Source: Thioalkalivibrio versutus (lineage in GTDB: Bacteria; Pseudomonadota; Gammaproteobacteria; Ectothiorhodospirales; Ectothiorhodospiraceae). From it: a DNA stretch of 61,142 nt. This document shows, one piece after another, positions 53,460 through 61,142 of the stretch. How positions within the stretch are numbered: position 1 is the first letter of the stretch; each line of letters opens with the position of its first letter. The DNA lies in NCBI RefSeq assembly GCF_001999325.1, contig NZ_MVAR01000020.1, positions 1 to 61,142 on the forward strand, read 5' to 3'. A model generated the notes under the pieces. That model saw only the letters and a program-made list of their open reading frames with translations. It was not told the DNA's origin and did no database searches. Both the position numbers and the translations under genes were made by a program.

Positions 53460-54149
53460 TCAGCGCGCAAGCCCGGGCTCCGTGGCGGCTCCGTCGGCGT
53501 ACCAGGCCCAGAAGTCGTTCGGCTGTTCCAGGGCGGCATCGGCGCCCCATTGATCCGGACGCTGGTTGGCGTCGATGTAGCCCCAGTTGGCGATCAGGGT
53601 GGGCATGCCGGCGGCCCGTCCGGCCGCGATGTCGCGTTCTGCATCGCCCCAGTAGCAGTGGCGTTCCGGCGGCAGGCCAGTCTGCCGGGCGGCCAGCCAC
53701 ATGGGTTCCGGGGCGGGTTTGCGCTGGGGCAGGGTATCGCCGCTGACGACGGCTGCCATGCGCGCATGCAGCCCGAGGGCCTCCAGCAGTGGATCGGTCA
53801 GCCAGCCCGGCTTGTTGGTCACCACGCCGACGGACCAGCCGCGGGCCTCGCAGGCGTCCAGCAGCTCTGCGAGTCTGGGAAACAGGGCGGTGGTCCGGCA
53901 CAGGTCGCGGGCGTAGATCTCCAGGTAGCGCTTCTTGAGATGCTCCGCGAAGGCGGGATCGGCGTCCGGGAAGGCGAGATCCACCAGGGCCCGGGACCCG
54001 TGGGAGACAAAGTTACGCACGACCTCGAACGCCAGCGGCGCACGGTCGTGTTCGGCCATCAGGGTGACCAGGGCCGCATGCATGTCGGGAGCGGTGTCCA
54101 GCAGGGTCCCGTCGAGGTCGAACAGGACCGATCCGAGTTCGTGGGTCAT
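53460..54149 (-). CDS. HAD phosphatase, phosphoglycolate phosphatase or MupP
   Basis: A 229-residue HAD-family enzyme. The nucleophile Asp is in 'VLFDLDGTLLDTAPDMHAAL', motif II in 'VGVVTNKPGWLTDPLLEALG', Lys in 'LPQRKPAPEPMWLAARQTG', and motif IV in 'CYWGDAERDIAAGRAAGMPT'. By sequence this is Gph-like. Position counts for more: mtaD, ubiG, this gene in a row is the Pseudomonas arrangement PA3170-PA3172, where the phosphatase is MupP (MurNAc 6-phosphate phosphatase of wall recycling), followed there by a yciK gene. I cannot separate the two functions by eye. It overlaps ubiG by four bases (ATGA). Confidence 0.88.
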   Translation of the reverse strand: MTHELGSVLFDLDGTLLDTAPDMHAALVTLMAEHDRAPLAFEVVRNFVSHGSRALVDLAFPDADPAFAEHLKKRYLEIYARDLCRTTALFPRLAELLDACEARGWSVGVVTNKPGWLTDPLLEALGLHARMAAVVSGDTLPQRKPAPEPMWLAARQTGLPPERHCYWGDAERDIAAGRAAGMPTLIANWGYIDANQRPDQWGADAALEQPNDFWAWYADGAATEPGLAR

Positions 54150-54892
54150 TCGTCGGGGCCGGCTTCGTCGCGGCGGGCGGCCATCAGGTAGTTCACGTCG
54201 GTGCGGGCGACCAGGCGATAACGCCCGCTCAGGGGCGAATAGGTCAGGCCGGTCATCGCGGTGACCTCGAACCCGTGGCGGCGCAGGGCGGTGCCCAGTT
54301 CGGAGGGACGGATGAAGCGGCCGTACTCATGGGTGCCGGTGGGCAGCATGTGCAACACGTATTCGGCCCCCACGATGGCCTCGGCAAAGGCGCGCGGAGT
54401 TCGGTTGATGGTGGACAGGAACAGCCAGCCGCCGGGGCGCACGAGCTTTGCAAGGGCGTCGATGACGGCATCCGGATCGGGCACGTGTTCCAGCATCTCC
54501 AGGCAGGTCACCACGTCGTAGTCGCCGGCGTGACGTTCGGCGTGCGCCTCGGCGGTGGTGTGCAGGTAGTGGATCTCAAGCCCTGCCTCCACCGCATGTT
54601 CGCGCGCCACCTCCAGGTGTTCGGCGCCGGCGTCCAGCGCGGTGACCTGAGCGCCGCGAACCGCCATTGCCTCGGAGAGGATGCCGGCGCCGCAGCCTAC
54701 ATCCAGCACCTTCTTGCCGGCGAGATCGGCCTGGCCGTCGATCCATTCGAGGCGCAACGGGTTGATCGCGTGCAACGTGGCGAAGGGGCCCTTCGGGTCC
54801 CACCATTCGTGGGCCCGATGGGTGAATTTGTGGATCTCGGCGCTATCGACGTTTGCGTGCGCAGAAGTTTGGGAGAGGGGTTCGGGGCTCAT
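54146..54892 (-). CDS. ubiG: Ubiquinone biosynthesis O-methyltransferase
   Basis: A 248-residue SAM methyltransferase. 'IHKFTHRAHEWWDPKGPF' and 'LHAINPLRLEWI' are the UbiG opening. Motif I is 'VLDVGCGAGILSEAMAVRG' and the later block 'VTCLEMLEHVPDPDAVI' and 'GTHEYGRFIRPSELGTALRR' completes the family pattern. It performs both O-methylations in ubiquinone synthesis. Its stop overlaps the start of the phosphatase gene (ATGA), so these are cotranslated. Confidence 0.97.
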   Translation of the reverse strand: MSPEPLSQTSAHANVDSAEIHKFTHRAHEWWDPKGPFATLHAINPLRLEWIDGQADLAGKKVLDVGCGAGILSEAMAVRGAQVTALDAGAEHLEVAREHAVEAGLEIHYLHTTAEAHAERHAGDYDVVTCLEMLEHVPDPDAVIDALAKLVRPGGWLFLSTINRTPRAFAEAIVGAEYVLHMLPTGTHEYGRFIRPSELGTALRRHGFEVTAMTGLTYSPLSGRYRLVARTDVNYLMAARRDEAGPDE

Positions 54893-54914
54893 GGCGTCTG
54901 TCTCGCTCAGGCAG

Positions 54915-56249
54915 TCAGGCAGTGGGCTGCTGGGTTTCCAGCACCCGGATGCGCCAGTACTCGGCTTCGGCGTGGAGATCCTGCGAGTTCAGCGTAAGCA
55001 GTTCGCGGTCGCGTAGCAACGGCCGTCCGGCCACGTAGACATCGCGCACGGCATCGCGGGTGGCGGCGTAAACGATCTGTGCACTGGGGTCGTGCGCCGG
55101 TTGCAGTTCCAGCGCCTGCAGGTCTACTGCGACCACATCGGCCTGCTTGCCGGGCTCCAGGGAGCCGATCCGATCCGCGAGTCCCAGGGCTTTGGCACTC
55201 CCCAGCGTCGCCATTTCCAGCGCGGCGGTGGCGGGCAGGGCGGCGGCATCGCCACTGACGCCCTTGGCCAGCAGTGCAGCGGTCCGCATCTCGCCGATCA
55301 TGTCGAGATCGTTGTTGGAGGCGGTGCCGTCGGTCCCGAGGGCGATGTTGATGCCGGCGGCCTGTAACCGCGTGACCGGGCAGAAGCCGGAGGCGAGTTT
55401 CAGATTGGATTCCGGGCAGTGGGCGATGGAGATCGGGCGTTCGCGCAGCAGATCCAGATCGGTATCGTCGACCTGGGTCATGTGCACCGCGATGAAGGGC
55501 TGGTCCAGCATGCCAAGGCGTGCGAGGCGGGCCAATGGTCGTTCGCCCTGGTCGCGCAGGGCGTCGGCGACCTCGCTGGCCGTCTCGTGAACATGCATGT
55601 GGATGGGCACGTTCAGTTCGCGGGCACGGGCCGCCACGCGCTCCAGGCTTGTATCCCCCACGGTGTATGGCGCGTGCGGGGCGACATTGAAGGCGATGCG
55701 GTCATGGTGCCCCCAGTTCGCGACGACGTCCGCGCCGCGCTGGAAGTATTCGTCTGCCGTGCTTGCCCAGGGCGTGGGGAAGTCGAACACGGTGAGGCCC
55801 AGCGAGGCGCGGATGCCGGTCTCGTCGACCACCCGGGCCGCATCGTCCACAAACAGGTACATGTCACTGAAGCACGTCGTGCCCCCGCGCAGCATCTCGG
55901 CTATGGAGAGGCGGGTGCCTGCGCGTACGAATTCGGGGGAGAGCAGCTTGCCCTCGGCGGGCCAGATATAGCGCTTGAGCCAATCCATCAATGTGTGGTC
56001 GCTGCCGATGCCGCGCAGGAGGCTCATGCCGGAATGCGTATGGGCGTTCACCAGGCCCGGGATCAGGACCTGTCCGGGGTGGTCCCGGTACTCGGCGTCG
56101 GGATGGTTTGCGCGAGCGGTGGCTTGCGGCTCGATGGCTTCGATCACGCCGTTACGAATCACCAGGGCGTGATCCCGCAGGATGGTGTCGCGGGGAATGA
56201 CCGGGAGGATCTGCGGGGCGCCGAGGATCAGCGTCTGGGCGTTGTGCAT
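54915..56249 (-). CDS. mtaD: TRZ/ATZ family amidohydrolase, MTA/SAH deaminase type
   Basis: A 444-residue cyclic amidohydrolase. Metal ligands: His-x-His in 'VNAHTHSGMSLLRG', His in 'IHMHVHETASE', His in 'IAVHMTQVDDTD', and Asp in 'IALGTDGTASNNDLDM'. 'NVAPHAPYTVGDTSLERV' and 'HCPESNLKLASGFCPV' are typical of 5-methylthioadenosine/S-adenosylhomocysteine deaminases. It deaminates MTA or SAH in the methionine or methyl cycle. It heads the mtaD-ubiG-phosphatase-hpnC row, with 22 bp before ubiG. Confidence 0.9.
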   Translation of the reverse strand: MHNAQTLILGAPQILPVIPRDTILRDHALVIRNGVIEAIEPQATARANHPDAEYRDHPGQVLIPGLVNAHTHSGMSLLRGIGSDHTLMDWLKRYIWPAEGKLLSPEFVRAGTRLSIAEMLRGGTTCFSDMYLFVDDAARVVDETGIRASLGLTVFDFPTPWASTADEYFQRGADVVANWGHHDRIAFNVAPHAPYTVGDTSLERVAARARELNVPIHMHVHETASEVADALRDQGERPLARLARLGMLDQPFIAVHMTQVDDTDLDLLRERPISIAHCPESNLKLASGFCPVTRLQAAGINIALGTDGTASNNDLDMIGEMRTAALLAKGVSGDAAALPATAALEMATLGSAKALGLADRIGSLEPGKQADVVAVDLQALELQPAHDPSAQIVYAATRDAVRDVYVAGRPLLRDRELLTLNSQDLHAEAEYWRIRVLETQQPTA

Positions 56250-56295
56250 GGCGGTATGTCTGCGCGGGGGCCAGGGTCGCGCATGGTACCCGAAA

Positions 56296-56316
56296 GGGGC
56301 GGCATTGCGCCGCCCC
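56296..56316 (-). terminator. Intrinsic terminator after the DoxX gene
   Basis: GGGGCGGC and GCCGCCCC form an 8-bp perfect GC stem on the minus strand with TTTCG after it. It separates DoxX from mtaD, which lies downstream on the same strand. Confidence 0.6.
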
Positions 56317-56331
56317 GGGAAACGGCCGGGA

Positions 56332-56724
56332 CTACCAGCGATTAATCGCCAGGCGGCCCGGACCGGTCAGTGCCAGGGCGATGGCCGTGAACAGGAACAT
56401 GCCCTGCAGCTCGAGGGCCCAGCCGCCGGTGCCGGTGAGCAGGAAGACCTCGTGGGTGTGGGCGAGCGCGATGGCGAAGAGCATGTTGATGGCGATAATC
56501 ACCGCGCCGATGCGCGAATACAGGCCGATGATGACGAGGATCGGGGCGAGGATCTCGCCGATGTAGACGCCATAGGCGAGGATCGCCGGGAGTCCGGCGT
56601 TGGTAACCATGCCTTCGATGCCGCTGATCCCGCCAGTCAGCTTGGCGATGCCGTGCAGCAGGATCATGATCCCGAGGGCCAGGCGGAGTACGAGCTTGCC
56701 ACTGTCGTCTAGCGTGTTGTCCAT
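56332..56724 (-). CDS. DoxX family membrane protein
   Basis: A 130-residue protein with four hydrophobic helices in DoxX/YphA style: 'LVLRLALGIMILLHGIAKL', 'GLPAILAYGVYIGEILAPILVI', 'IGAVIIAINMLFAIALAH' and 'LELQGMFLFTAIALALTG'. 'LLHGIAKLTGG' is a family mark. It may help redox or membrane-linked electron transfer; DoxX roles vary. ATG 56724 with AAGGAG 10 bp upstream is used; a second ATG two codons earlier is possible. Confidence 0.85.
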   Translation of the reverse strand: MDNTLDDSGKLVLRLALGIMILLHGIAKLTGGISGIEGMVTNAGLPAILAYGVYIGEILAPILVIIGLYSRIGAVIIAINMLFAIALAHTHEVFLLTGTGGWALELQGMFLFTAIALALTGPGRLAINRW

Positions 56725-56855
56725 TGCCATCCTCTCCTTGTCGTGCTGCGGATCGATGTCCCCAGAAGCTACGGTCGGGCCTGTGCCCGACCGGGTTTGT
56801 CCCCGGGCAACATCCGGCCAGGGCATGCGCCCCTTTGGGATGTACCTGTGGCGGG

Positions 56856-57476
56856 TCAGCCGGCGTCGCGCCCCAGACGCTGGGCCCGGGCGACCTCGGC
56901 GACGTGACGCCCCTGCGAGGCGGCCATGCCCAGTTCGTTCTCGCTCGGCTGGCGCGAGCCGTCGCCGTCGGCCAGCGTGGTCGCCCCGTAGGGGGTGCCG
57001 CCGCAGACCTCGCTGACATCGAGCAGGCGCTTCTCGGTGTAGGGTAGACCAACCACGGTCATACCGTAGTGCAGCAGGTTCACGATGGTCGAGATCAGGG
57101 TGGTCTCCTGGCCGCCGTGCTGCGAGGCGGTGGAACTGAACACGCTCCCGACCTTGCCGACCAGCTTGTCGCCGAACCACAGGGCACCGGTTTGATCGAG
57201 GAAGTTGGCCATCTGCGCGGCCATCCGGCCGAAGCGGGTAGGGGTGCCGATGATGATCGCGTCGTAGTCCGCCAGTTCTTCGGGCTTGGCGATGGGGGCG
57301 GCCTGGTCGAGCTTGGCGCCGGCATTGCGAGCCACGTCGTCCGGCATCAGCTCGGGGACGCGCTTGATCGTGACTTCGGTCTCCGGGACCTCACGGGCGC
57401 CGCGGGCCACAGCTTCGGCCATCTGCTCGATGTGGCCCCAGGTGGAGTAGTACAGGATCAGGATCTTGGTGCTCAT
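56856..57476 (-). CDS. wrbA: NAD(P)H:quinone oxidoreductase WrbA
   Basis: A 206-residue flavodoxin-like quinone reductase of the WrbA type. '[20 protein letters not shown]' binds FMN phosphate, '[20 protein letters not shown]' and '[20 protein letters not shown]' complete the isoalloxazine site, and '[20 protein letters not shown]' is the diagnostic WrbA block. It reduces quinones by two electrons, limiting radical formation. It is co-oriented with DoxX, with a 130-bp gap. Confidence 0.96.
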   Translation of the reverse strand: MSTKILILYYSTWGHIEQMAEAVARGAREVPETEVTIKRVPELMPDDVARNAGAKLDQAAPIAKPEELADYDAIIIGTPTRFGRMAAQMANFLDQTGALWFGDKLVGKVGSVFSSTASQHGGQETTLISTIVNLLHYGMTVVGLPYTEKRLLDVSEVCGGTPYGATTLADGDGSRQPSENELGMAASQGRHVAEVARAQRLGRDAG

Positions 57477-57584
57477 GGCGAGTCGCCTCTGGTTGGCTAG
57501 GTTGCAATACCCGCCACCTTAGATCCGATTTATACGAATGAAAATGGCGAAAAACGGCTCAAACGATTCGGATAATACGAATGG

Positions 57585-60377
57585 TTAGGGGTGGGTTGCG
57601 GCGTTTCCGTTGCCGCTCTGGCGCAGCACCAGGGCCTCAAGTTCTGCCAGCGTGTCGGGATGGCCGTACAGGTAGCCTTGAAAGTGGCGGCAGCCGAGGC
57701 CGAACAGGAAGGCCCGCTGCTGGTCGTTCTCGACACCTTCGGCGATGACGTCCAGGTCGAGAGTGTGAGCCAGGTTGACCACCATCTGGGCGATCGCGGC
57801 ATCGTTGGGATCGTCCAGGACGTCGCGGACGAAGGACTGATCGATCTTCAGCTGAGCGAGGGGCAGTCGCTTGAGGTAGGCGAGAGAGGAGTAGCCGGTC
57901 CCGAAGTCGTCCAGGGAGAACTCGATGCCGAAGCTCCGCAATTCCTCGATGTGGGCAATGACGGTCTCCACGTTTTCGAGCAGCATGCTCTCGGTCAGCT
58001 CCAGCTTCAGGCGGTGCCCCGGGGCGCCGGTAGCCTCGAGCGTCTCGGCCAGATCGCGCACGAAGTACTTGTGCCGGAATTGGCGCGCGCTGACGTTGAC
58101 CGACAGGGTGAGGTCCCGAAAGGCGGGCTGGTGTTTCCAGGCGGCCAGCTGCTCACAGGCCGCGCGCAGCACCTTGCGGCCAATCGGGACGATCAGACCG
58201 GTCTGTTCAGCCACGGGGATGAACTCGGCGGGCGAGATCATCCCGCGGCTGGCGTGCTTCCAGCGCAGCAGGATCTCGGCCCCGATGACCGCGCCCGACG
58301 TGTTCACCTGTGGCTGGTAGTGCACGCTGAAGGCGTCCTGATCCAGGGCGTGGCGAAGCTCGCTCTCCAGCTCGAATCGGGCCTCGACGGCGCGGTGCAG
58401 CTCGGGGTCGTAGAAGCGCACAGTGTTGCGCCCGGCGTTCTTGGCCCGGTACATGGCGAGGTCCGCCTGCTTGAGGATCTCCTCCACGCTCAGACTGCGG
58501 CCGCTGAACAGTGTGGCGCCGATACTGGGCGTTACGTGCCGCCTCTGTCCCGCCAGCTTGAATGGATCGCGCAGAATCTCGATGAGCTTGCGACCCACGG
58601 CCTCGGCCTGGGTCGCCGCGCGTGCCGGGTCCGGGTGGAGATCATTGAGGATGATGACAAACTCGTCGCCCCCGAGGCGGGCGAGGGTGTCCGCCTCGCG
58701 CACGGAGTTCAGCATGCGCTCGGCGACCTGGCGTAGCAGGTCGTCGCCGACTGCATGGCCGAGGGTGTCGTTGATGTCCTTGAAGTTGTCGAGATCGATG
58801 AACAGCAACGCGCCATGCAGTCGGGTGCGTTCGGTATTGGCGAGACTCTGACCCAGCCGGTCGTGCAGCAGGGTGCGATTGGGCAGTTGGGTCAGCCCGT
58901 CGAAGAAGGCGAGACGCCGGATCTCGTCCTCGGCCTGCTTGCGATCGGAGATGTCGGTCATCGTGCCGAAGGTCGCCATCACCTGGTCGTGGTCATCGAA
59001 GCGGGCACTGGCGTAGATGCTGACCCAGCGGATGTCACCGTCGCGGGTGCGCAGACGGATCTCCTCGGATTGGGAATGGGAGCCGCCCTCGAGGAGGGTG
59101 GCACAGAAGCTATGGGCGTCGTCGTGGTCCTCGGGGGCTACAAAGTCGCACAGCGGGCGGCCGAGAGTCTCTTCCACGCTGAACCCCGTCAGGGCCTCCC
59201 AGGCTGGATTCAGCAGGGTCCAGTGGCCTTCGGCATCGGTACGGAAGATGACCTCGGAGATGTGGTCCACCACGTCGCGGTAGCGGTTCTCGCTTTCCGC
59301 CAGAGCATCGGTGGTGCGTCGGTGGGTGGTGATATCCAGGGTCAGGCCGCGCAGGCTCTCCCGGCCGTCCGCGTCACGGGCCCAGGAGAGAATGTCTCGC
59401 AGCCAGATCCACTGGCCGTCGCGATGGGCGAAGCGGTAGTCCACCGTGCGCGGGCTGGTCCGGCTCTCGCGGGCGGCGTTCTGCACGCGCGGCAGGTCGG
59501 CAGGGTGGATATGCCGGGCGCGCAGCTCGCCCCGGCCCAGGTTGTGGGCCGGGAAGCCCAGCAGACGGCGGGTGTCGCCGGACACGAACTCCCATTCGTG
59601 GGTGCGCGGGTCAGCCTCCCACAAGATCGCATTGGCACCGCCGAGCATGGACTCCAGGCGTGCGACCGAGCGGTTCAGTTGCTGGTTCTGTTGTTCCAGG
59701 GTGGTCTGGGTGGACCCCAGATGGGCGGCGACATCGTTGAAGGTGCGCGCGAGGTCGCCGAACTCGTCGTGCGACCGCACCGGGATGCGATGGTCCAGAC
59801 GGCCGCCCTGTAGCGCCTTGCCGCCCTGGTTCAACAGGCGCAGGCGGCGAGTAATAACCAGGCTGAAGACCACCGCGGCCAGCATGGACAACACGAGCAC
59901 GCCCAGTGCCAGCAGGACGTTGCGCTGCAGGAGGGTGGCGGACAGGGCGTCGATCGCATCGGTGGAATAGCCCACCGCCAGGGTCCCGAGCGGTTGCCCG
60001 GCCAGCTCAATGTCGCGCAGGATCTCGATCTGCCCGGGCGTGGTGCGCGTGCCGTCTGCGCGTTCCGGGATGGTGTCGGGAGAGATGCCCACCGACGCCA
60101 TCGGCTGGTCCTGGGCATCGAGTACCACGGCATAGAGGACATTGGAGTCGTCCGCGACGAGTTCGAGCAGGTCCTGCAGCATCGCCGGATCCGCGTAGGC
60201 CAGGCCGGGGGTCAGGGCGCTGGAGAGCAGGCGGCCCTGCTGTTCGGCAAAGCGTTCCAGCATCTGCGACTGGTTCTGCTGCACCTGGGAGATGCCGCTG
60301 ATCATCAGCGCTGCCACCATCGCGACCTGGATCGCGACGGTGCCGATAATGATCTGCCAGGCGAAATTCAGGCGCAT
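57585..60377 (-). CDS. Membrane PAS-PAS-GGDEF-EAL protein
   Basis: A 930-residue c-di-GMP enzyme. Two membrane segments flank a periplasmic sensor region (about 30-150), followed by a HAMP domain ('RIPVRSHDEFGDLARTFNDV'), two PAS domains with PAC segments ('YRFAHRDGQWIWLRDILSW', 'EVIFRTDAEGHWTLLNPAWE'), a GGDEF domain with an intact 'LARLGGDEFVIILNDL', and an EAL domain. EAL reads 'GAEILLRW', so the signature is EIL, yet 'VNVSARQF', 'LELTES', 'SLDDFGTGYSS', 'LKIDQSFV' and 'IAEGVEN' are intact. It may both make and degrade c-di-GMP; balance is set by the sensors. Start at 60377. Confidence 0.95.
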   Translation of the reverse strand: MRLNFAWQIIIGTVAIQVAMVAALMISGISQVQQNQSQMLERFAEQQGRLLSSALTPGLAYADPAMLQDLLELVADDSNVLYAVVLDAQDQPMASVGISPDTIPERADGTRTTPGQIEILRDIELAGQPLGTLAVGYSTDAIDALSATLLQRNVLLALGVLVLSMLAAVVFSLVITRRLRLLNQGGKALQGGRLDHRIPVRSHDEFGDLARTFNDVAAHLGSTQTTLEQQNQQLNRSVARLESMLGGANAILWEADPRTHEWEFVSGDTRRLLGFPAHNLGRGELRARHIHPADLPRVQNAARESRTSPRTVDYRFAHRDGQWIWLRDILSWARDADGRESLRGLTLDITTHRRTTDALAESENRYRDVVDHISEVIFRTDAEGHWTLLNPAWEALTGFSVEETLGRPLCDFVAPEDHDDAHSFCATLLEGGSHSQSEEIRLRTRDGDIRWVSIYASARFDDHDQVMATFGTMTDISDRKQAEDEIRRLAFFDGLTQLPNRTLLHDRLGQSLANTERTRLHGALLFIDLDNFKDINDTLGHAVGDDLLRQVAERMLNSVREADTLARLGGDEFVIILNDLHPDPARAATQAEAVGRKLIEILRDPFKLAGQRRHVTPSIGATLFSGRSLSVEEILKQADLAMYRAKNAGRNTVRFYDPELHRAVEARFELESELRHALDQDAFSVHYQPQVNTSGAVIGAEILLRWKHASRGMISPAEFIPVAEQTGLIVPIGRKVLRAACEQLAAWKHQPAFRDLTLSVNVSARQFRHKYFVRDLAETLEATGAPGHRLKLELTESMLLENVETVIAHIEELRSFGIEFSLDDFGTGYSSLAYLKRLPLAQLKIDQSFVRDVLDDPNDAAIAQMVVNLAHTLDLDVIAEGVENDQQRAFLFGLGCRHFQGYLYGHPDTLAELEALVLRQSGNGNAATHP

Positions 60378-60698
60378 ATGGGGGGCGCCGACGCCTGTGG
60401 GGCGATGCCGGCAGGGGTGGGGCCAGAGCTGGTTGGAGCCGGGCCGGGAAGGGGCATCGACGGAATCCGGGTTGCGTGCGCGCCAGAGTCACCGCGTGGT
60501 GCGGCCATGGATTTATCGCGCCCATTTTAACGGTACTGGACGAAGGATGCCCGTCCCGCTTTGAAATGTGGGGAAGGCCACGGGGGGCGGCGGTGGCGAT
60601 CGTTGGGGTGGGTGGATGGCGAGGTAGCGGGGGAGAAGCCGAAAGCCCAGGTGCGGTCCGCGCCCGCGCGTGGGCGTGATGGATGCGGCGGGCTGAAC
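60378..60698. other. Intergenic region, no gene seen
   Basis: About 320 bp between the GGDEF-EAL gene and the 3' end of the next minus-strand gene. No gene, tRNA or clear hairpin was recognised. Confidence 0.4.
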
Positions 60699-61142
60699 TT
60701 ACGGGGTCGGGTTCCCGGCCGGGATGGGGGCCCGGAGATCGAATTTGGCTTCCAACTCATCCAGCGCACCCTGGAAGGCCGCGTACTCGCCGGCATGCGC
60801 CTCGATGAATCCGCGGTGTCCGATATGCCTCAGGAGTGTTGTGCCGGACGGGCTCTGCTGCAGCGTGATCAGGCGATGGTGCAACCGCGGGATGTCGCGA
60901 TCCAGACGTTCGTGTACCAGAAGGGTAAGCCCCGGGAACCGTTCGGATTGGGCGAGGATACGCACCAGGCTTCCGTCGCCCAGCGACATGTGGCGTTGGC
61001 GGGTGCCTTCGATATCCGGTCGTACCGGCAATACGTTGCCTTCGATGATCATGACGAGGGCATCGGCGATTCCGCGTTGGAATGCGGCCACTGCCGCGTT
61101 GTTGTGGTGATAGTGCAGGTAGCGGGGCGGGCCGGGTGGGTC
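60699..61142 (-). CDS. PhnD-like ABC transporter substrate-binding protein, 3' part only
   Basis: At least 147 residues; the reading frame runs off the right edge of the window. 'HNNAAVAAFQRGIADALVM' looks like the repeating-loop helix of phosphonate/phosphite/phosphate binding proteins, and 'LVRILAQSERFPGLTLLVHE', 'LHHRLITLQQSPSGTTLLR' and 'HIGHRGFIEAHAGEYAAFQG' fit the last third of PhnD/PtxB-type proteins. The likely role is binding an anionic ligand for an ABC importer, or signalling input. The N-terminal signal peptide is outside the window, so this is a partial gene. Confidence 0.6.
   Translation of the reverse strand, partial: DPPGPPRYLHYHHNNAAVAAFQRGIADALVMIIEGNVLPVRPDIEGTRQRHMSLGDGSLVRILAQSERFPGLTLLVHERLDRDIPRLHHRLITLQQSPSGTTLLRHIGHRGFIEAHAGEYAAFQGALDELEAKFDLRAPIPAGNPTP

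Overview
The window is a GC-rich, densely coded stretch of bacterial chromosome. Small-gene synteny and families such as pdxH, cyaY, slyX, rsmJ, ubiG, hemN, csdA-type helicase, YgiQ and Bax inhibitor-1/YccA point to a gammaproteobacterium. The hopanoid squalene genes (hpnC, hpnD, hpnE), a lipoate ligase of the type found with sulfur-oxidation (sHdr) systems, a SulP transporter and many acidic proteins would fit a halophilic or haloalkaliphilic sulfur oxidiser of the Thioalkalivibrio/Ectothiorhodospiraceae kind; that placement is inference. No rRNA, CRISPR, intact transposase, integrase or phage structural gene was seen.

Layout. 0-5.3 kb: an IS5-type transposase remnant, then a signalling locus with a PAS histidine kinase overlapping a REC-EAL-REC protein, and a divergent REC-winged-helix regulator. 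5.3-11.6 kb: dinB, tRNA-Arg(ACG) and a small stress island holding two paralogous outer-membrane barrels, a CsbD protein and a PRC-barrel protein. Each of these four genes is preceded by the same 18-bp motif. The island is bracketed by a degenerate direct duplication: an intact tRNA-Arg with the 3' end of a metallo-beta-lactamase gene on one side, and a tRNA-Arg fragment with the intact metallo-beta-lactamase gene on the other. 11.7-24.7 kb: mixed housekeeping and stress genes (methyltransferase, DUF302, deaD, ArsR, lipoate ligase with TonB receptor, MarC, HbpS-like, alcohol dehydrogenase, PRTase and alpha/beta hydrolase, two DUF2892). 25-28.4 kb: gltA and two GAF-GGDEF proteins, one with a ruined active site. 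28.4-34.5 kb: glycolate-oxidase-like flavoprotein, crcB, serS, a two-domain thioredoxin-like protein, cyaY, DUF423. 34.5-35.4 kb: a compound hairpin repeat and a Rieske-type protein that has lost all four cluster ligands. 35.5-40.5 kb: rsmJ-slyX-hydroxyacid dehydrogenase, YccA-like, and SulP with a large coiled-coil insertion. 40.5-42.1 kb: a tRNA-Ser(UGA), tRNA-Val(CAC), tRNA-Ser(CGA) cluster littered with broken tRNA-Ser copies split at the T-loop by a structured insert. 42.1-47.4 kb: pdxH, a CDGSH-glutamate synthase fusion, globin, YgiQ. 47.4-56.3 kb: hopanoid genes hpnD-hpnE with a frameshifted yciK, hemN with an FNR-type box, a DUF2283 pair, then the mtaD-ubiG-gph(mupP)-hpnC operon. 56.3-61.1 kb: DoxX, WrbA, a large PAS-GGDEF-EAL protein and the 3' part of a PhnD-like binding protein.

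The most unusual items are the ligand-less Rieske protein (34843-35403), the four-gene motif-sharing stress island inside a tRNA-Arg/hydrolase duplication (about 7.3-11.1 kb), the interrupted tRNA-Ser copies (40.8-42.0 kb) and the compound hairpin element (34475-34761). All functional claims rest on reading motifs by eye; no database search was run.
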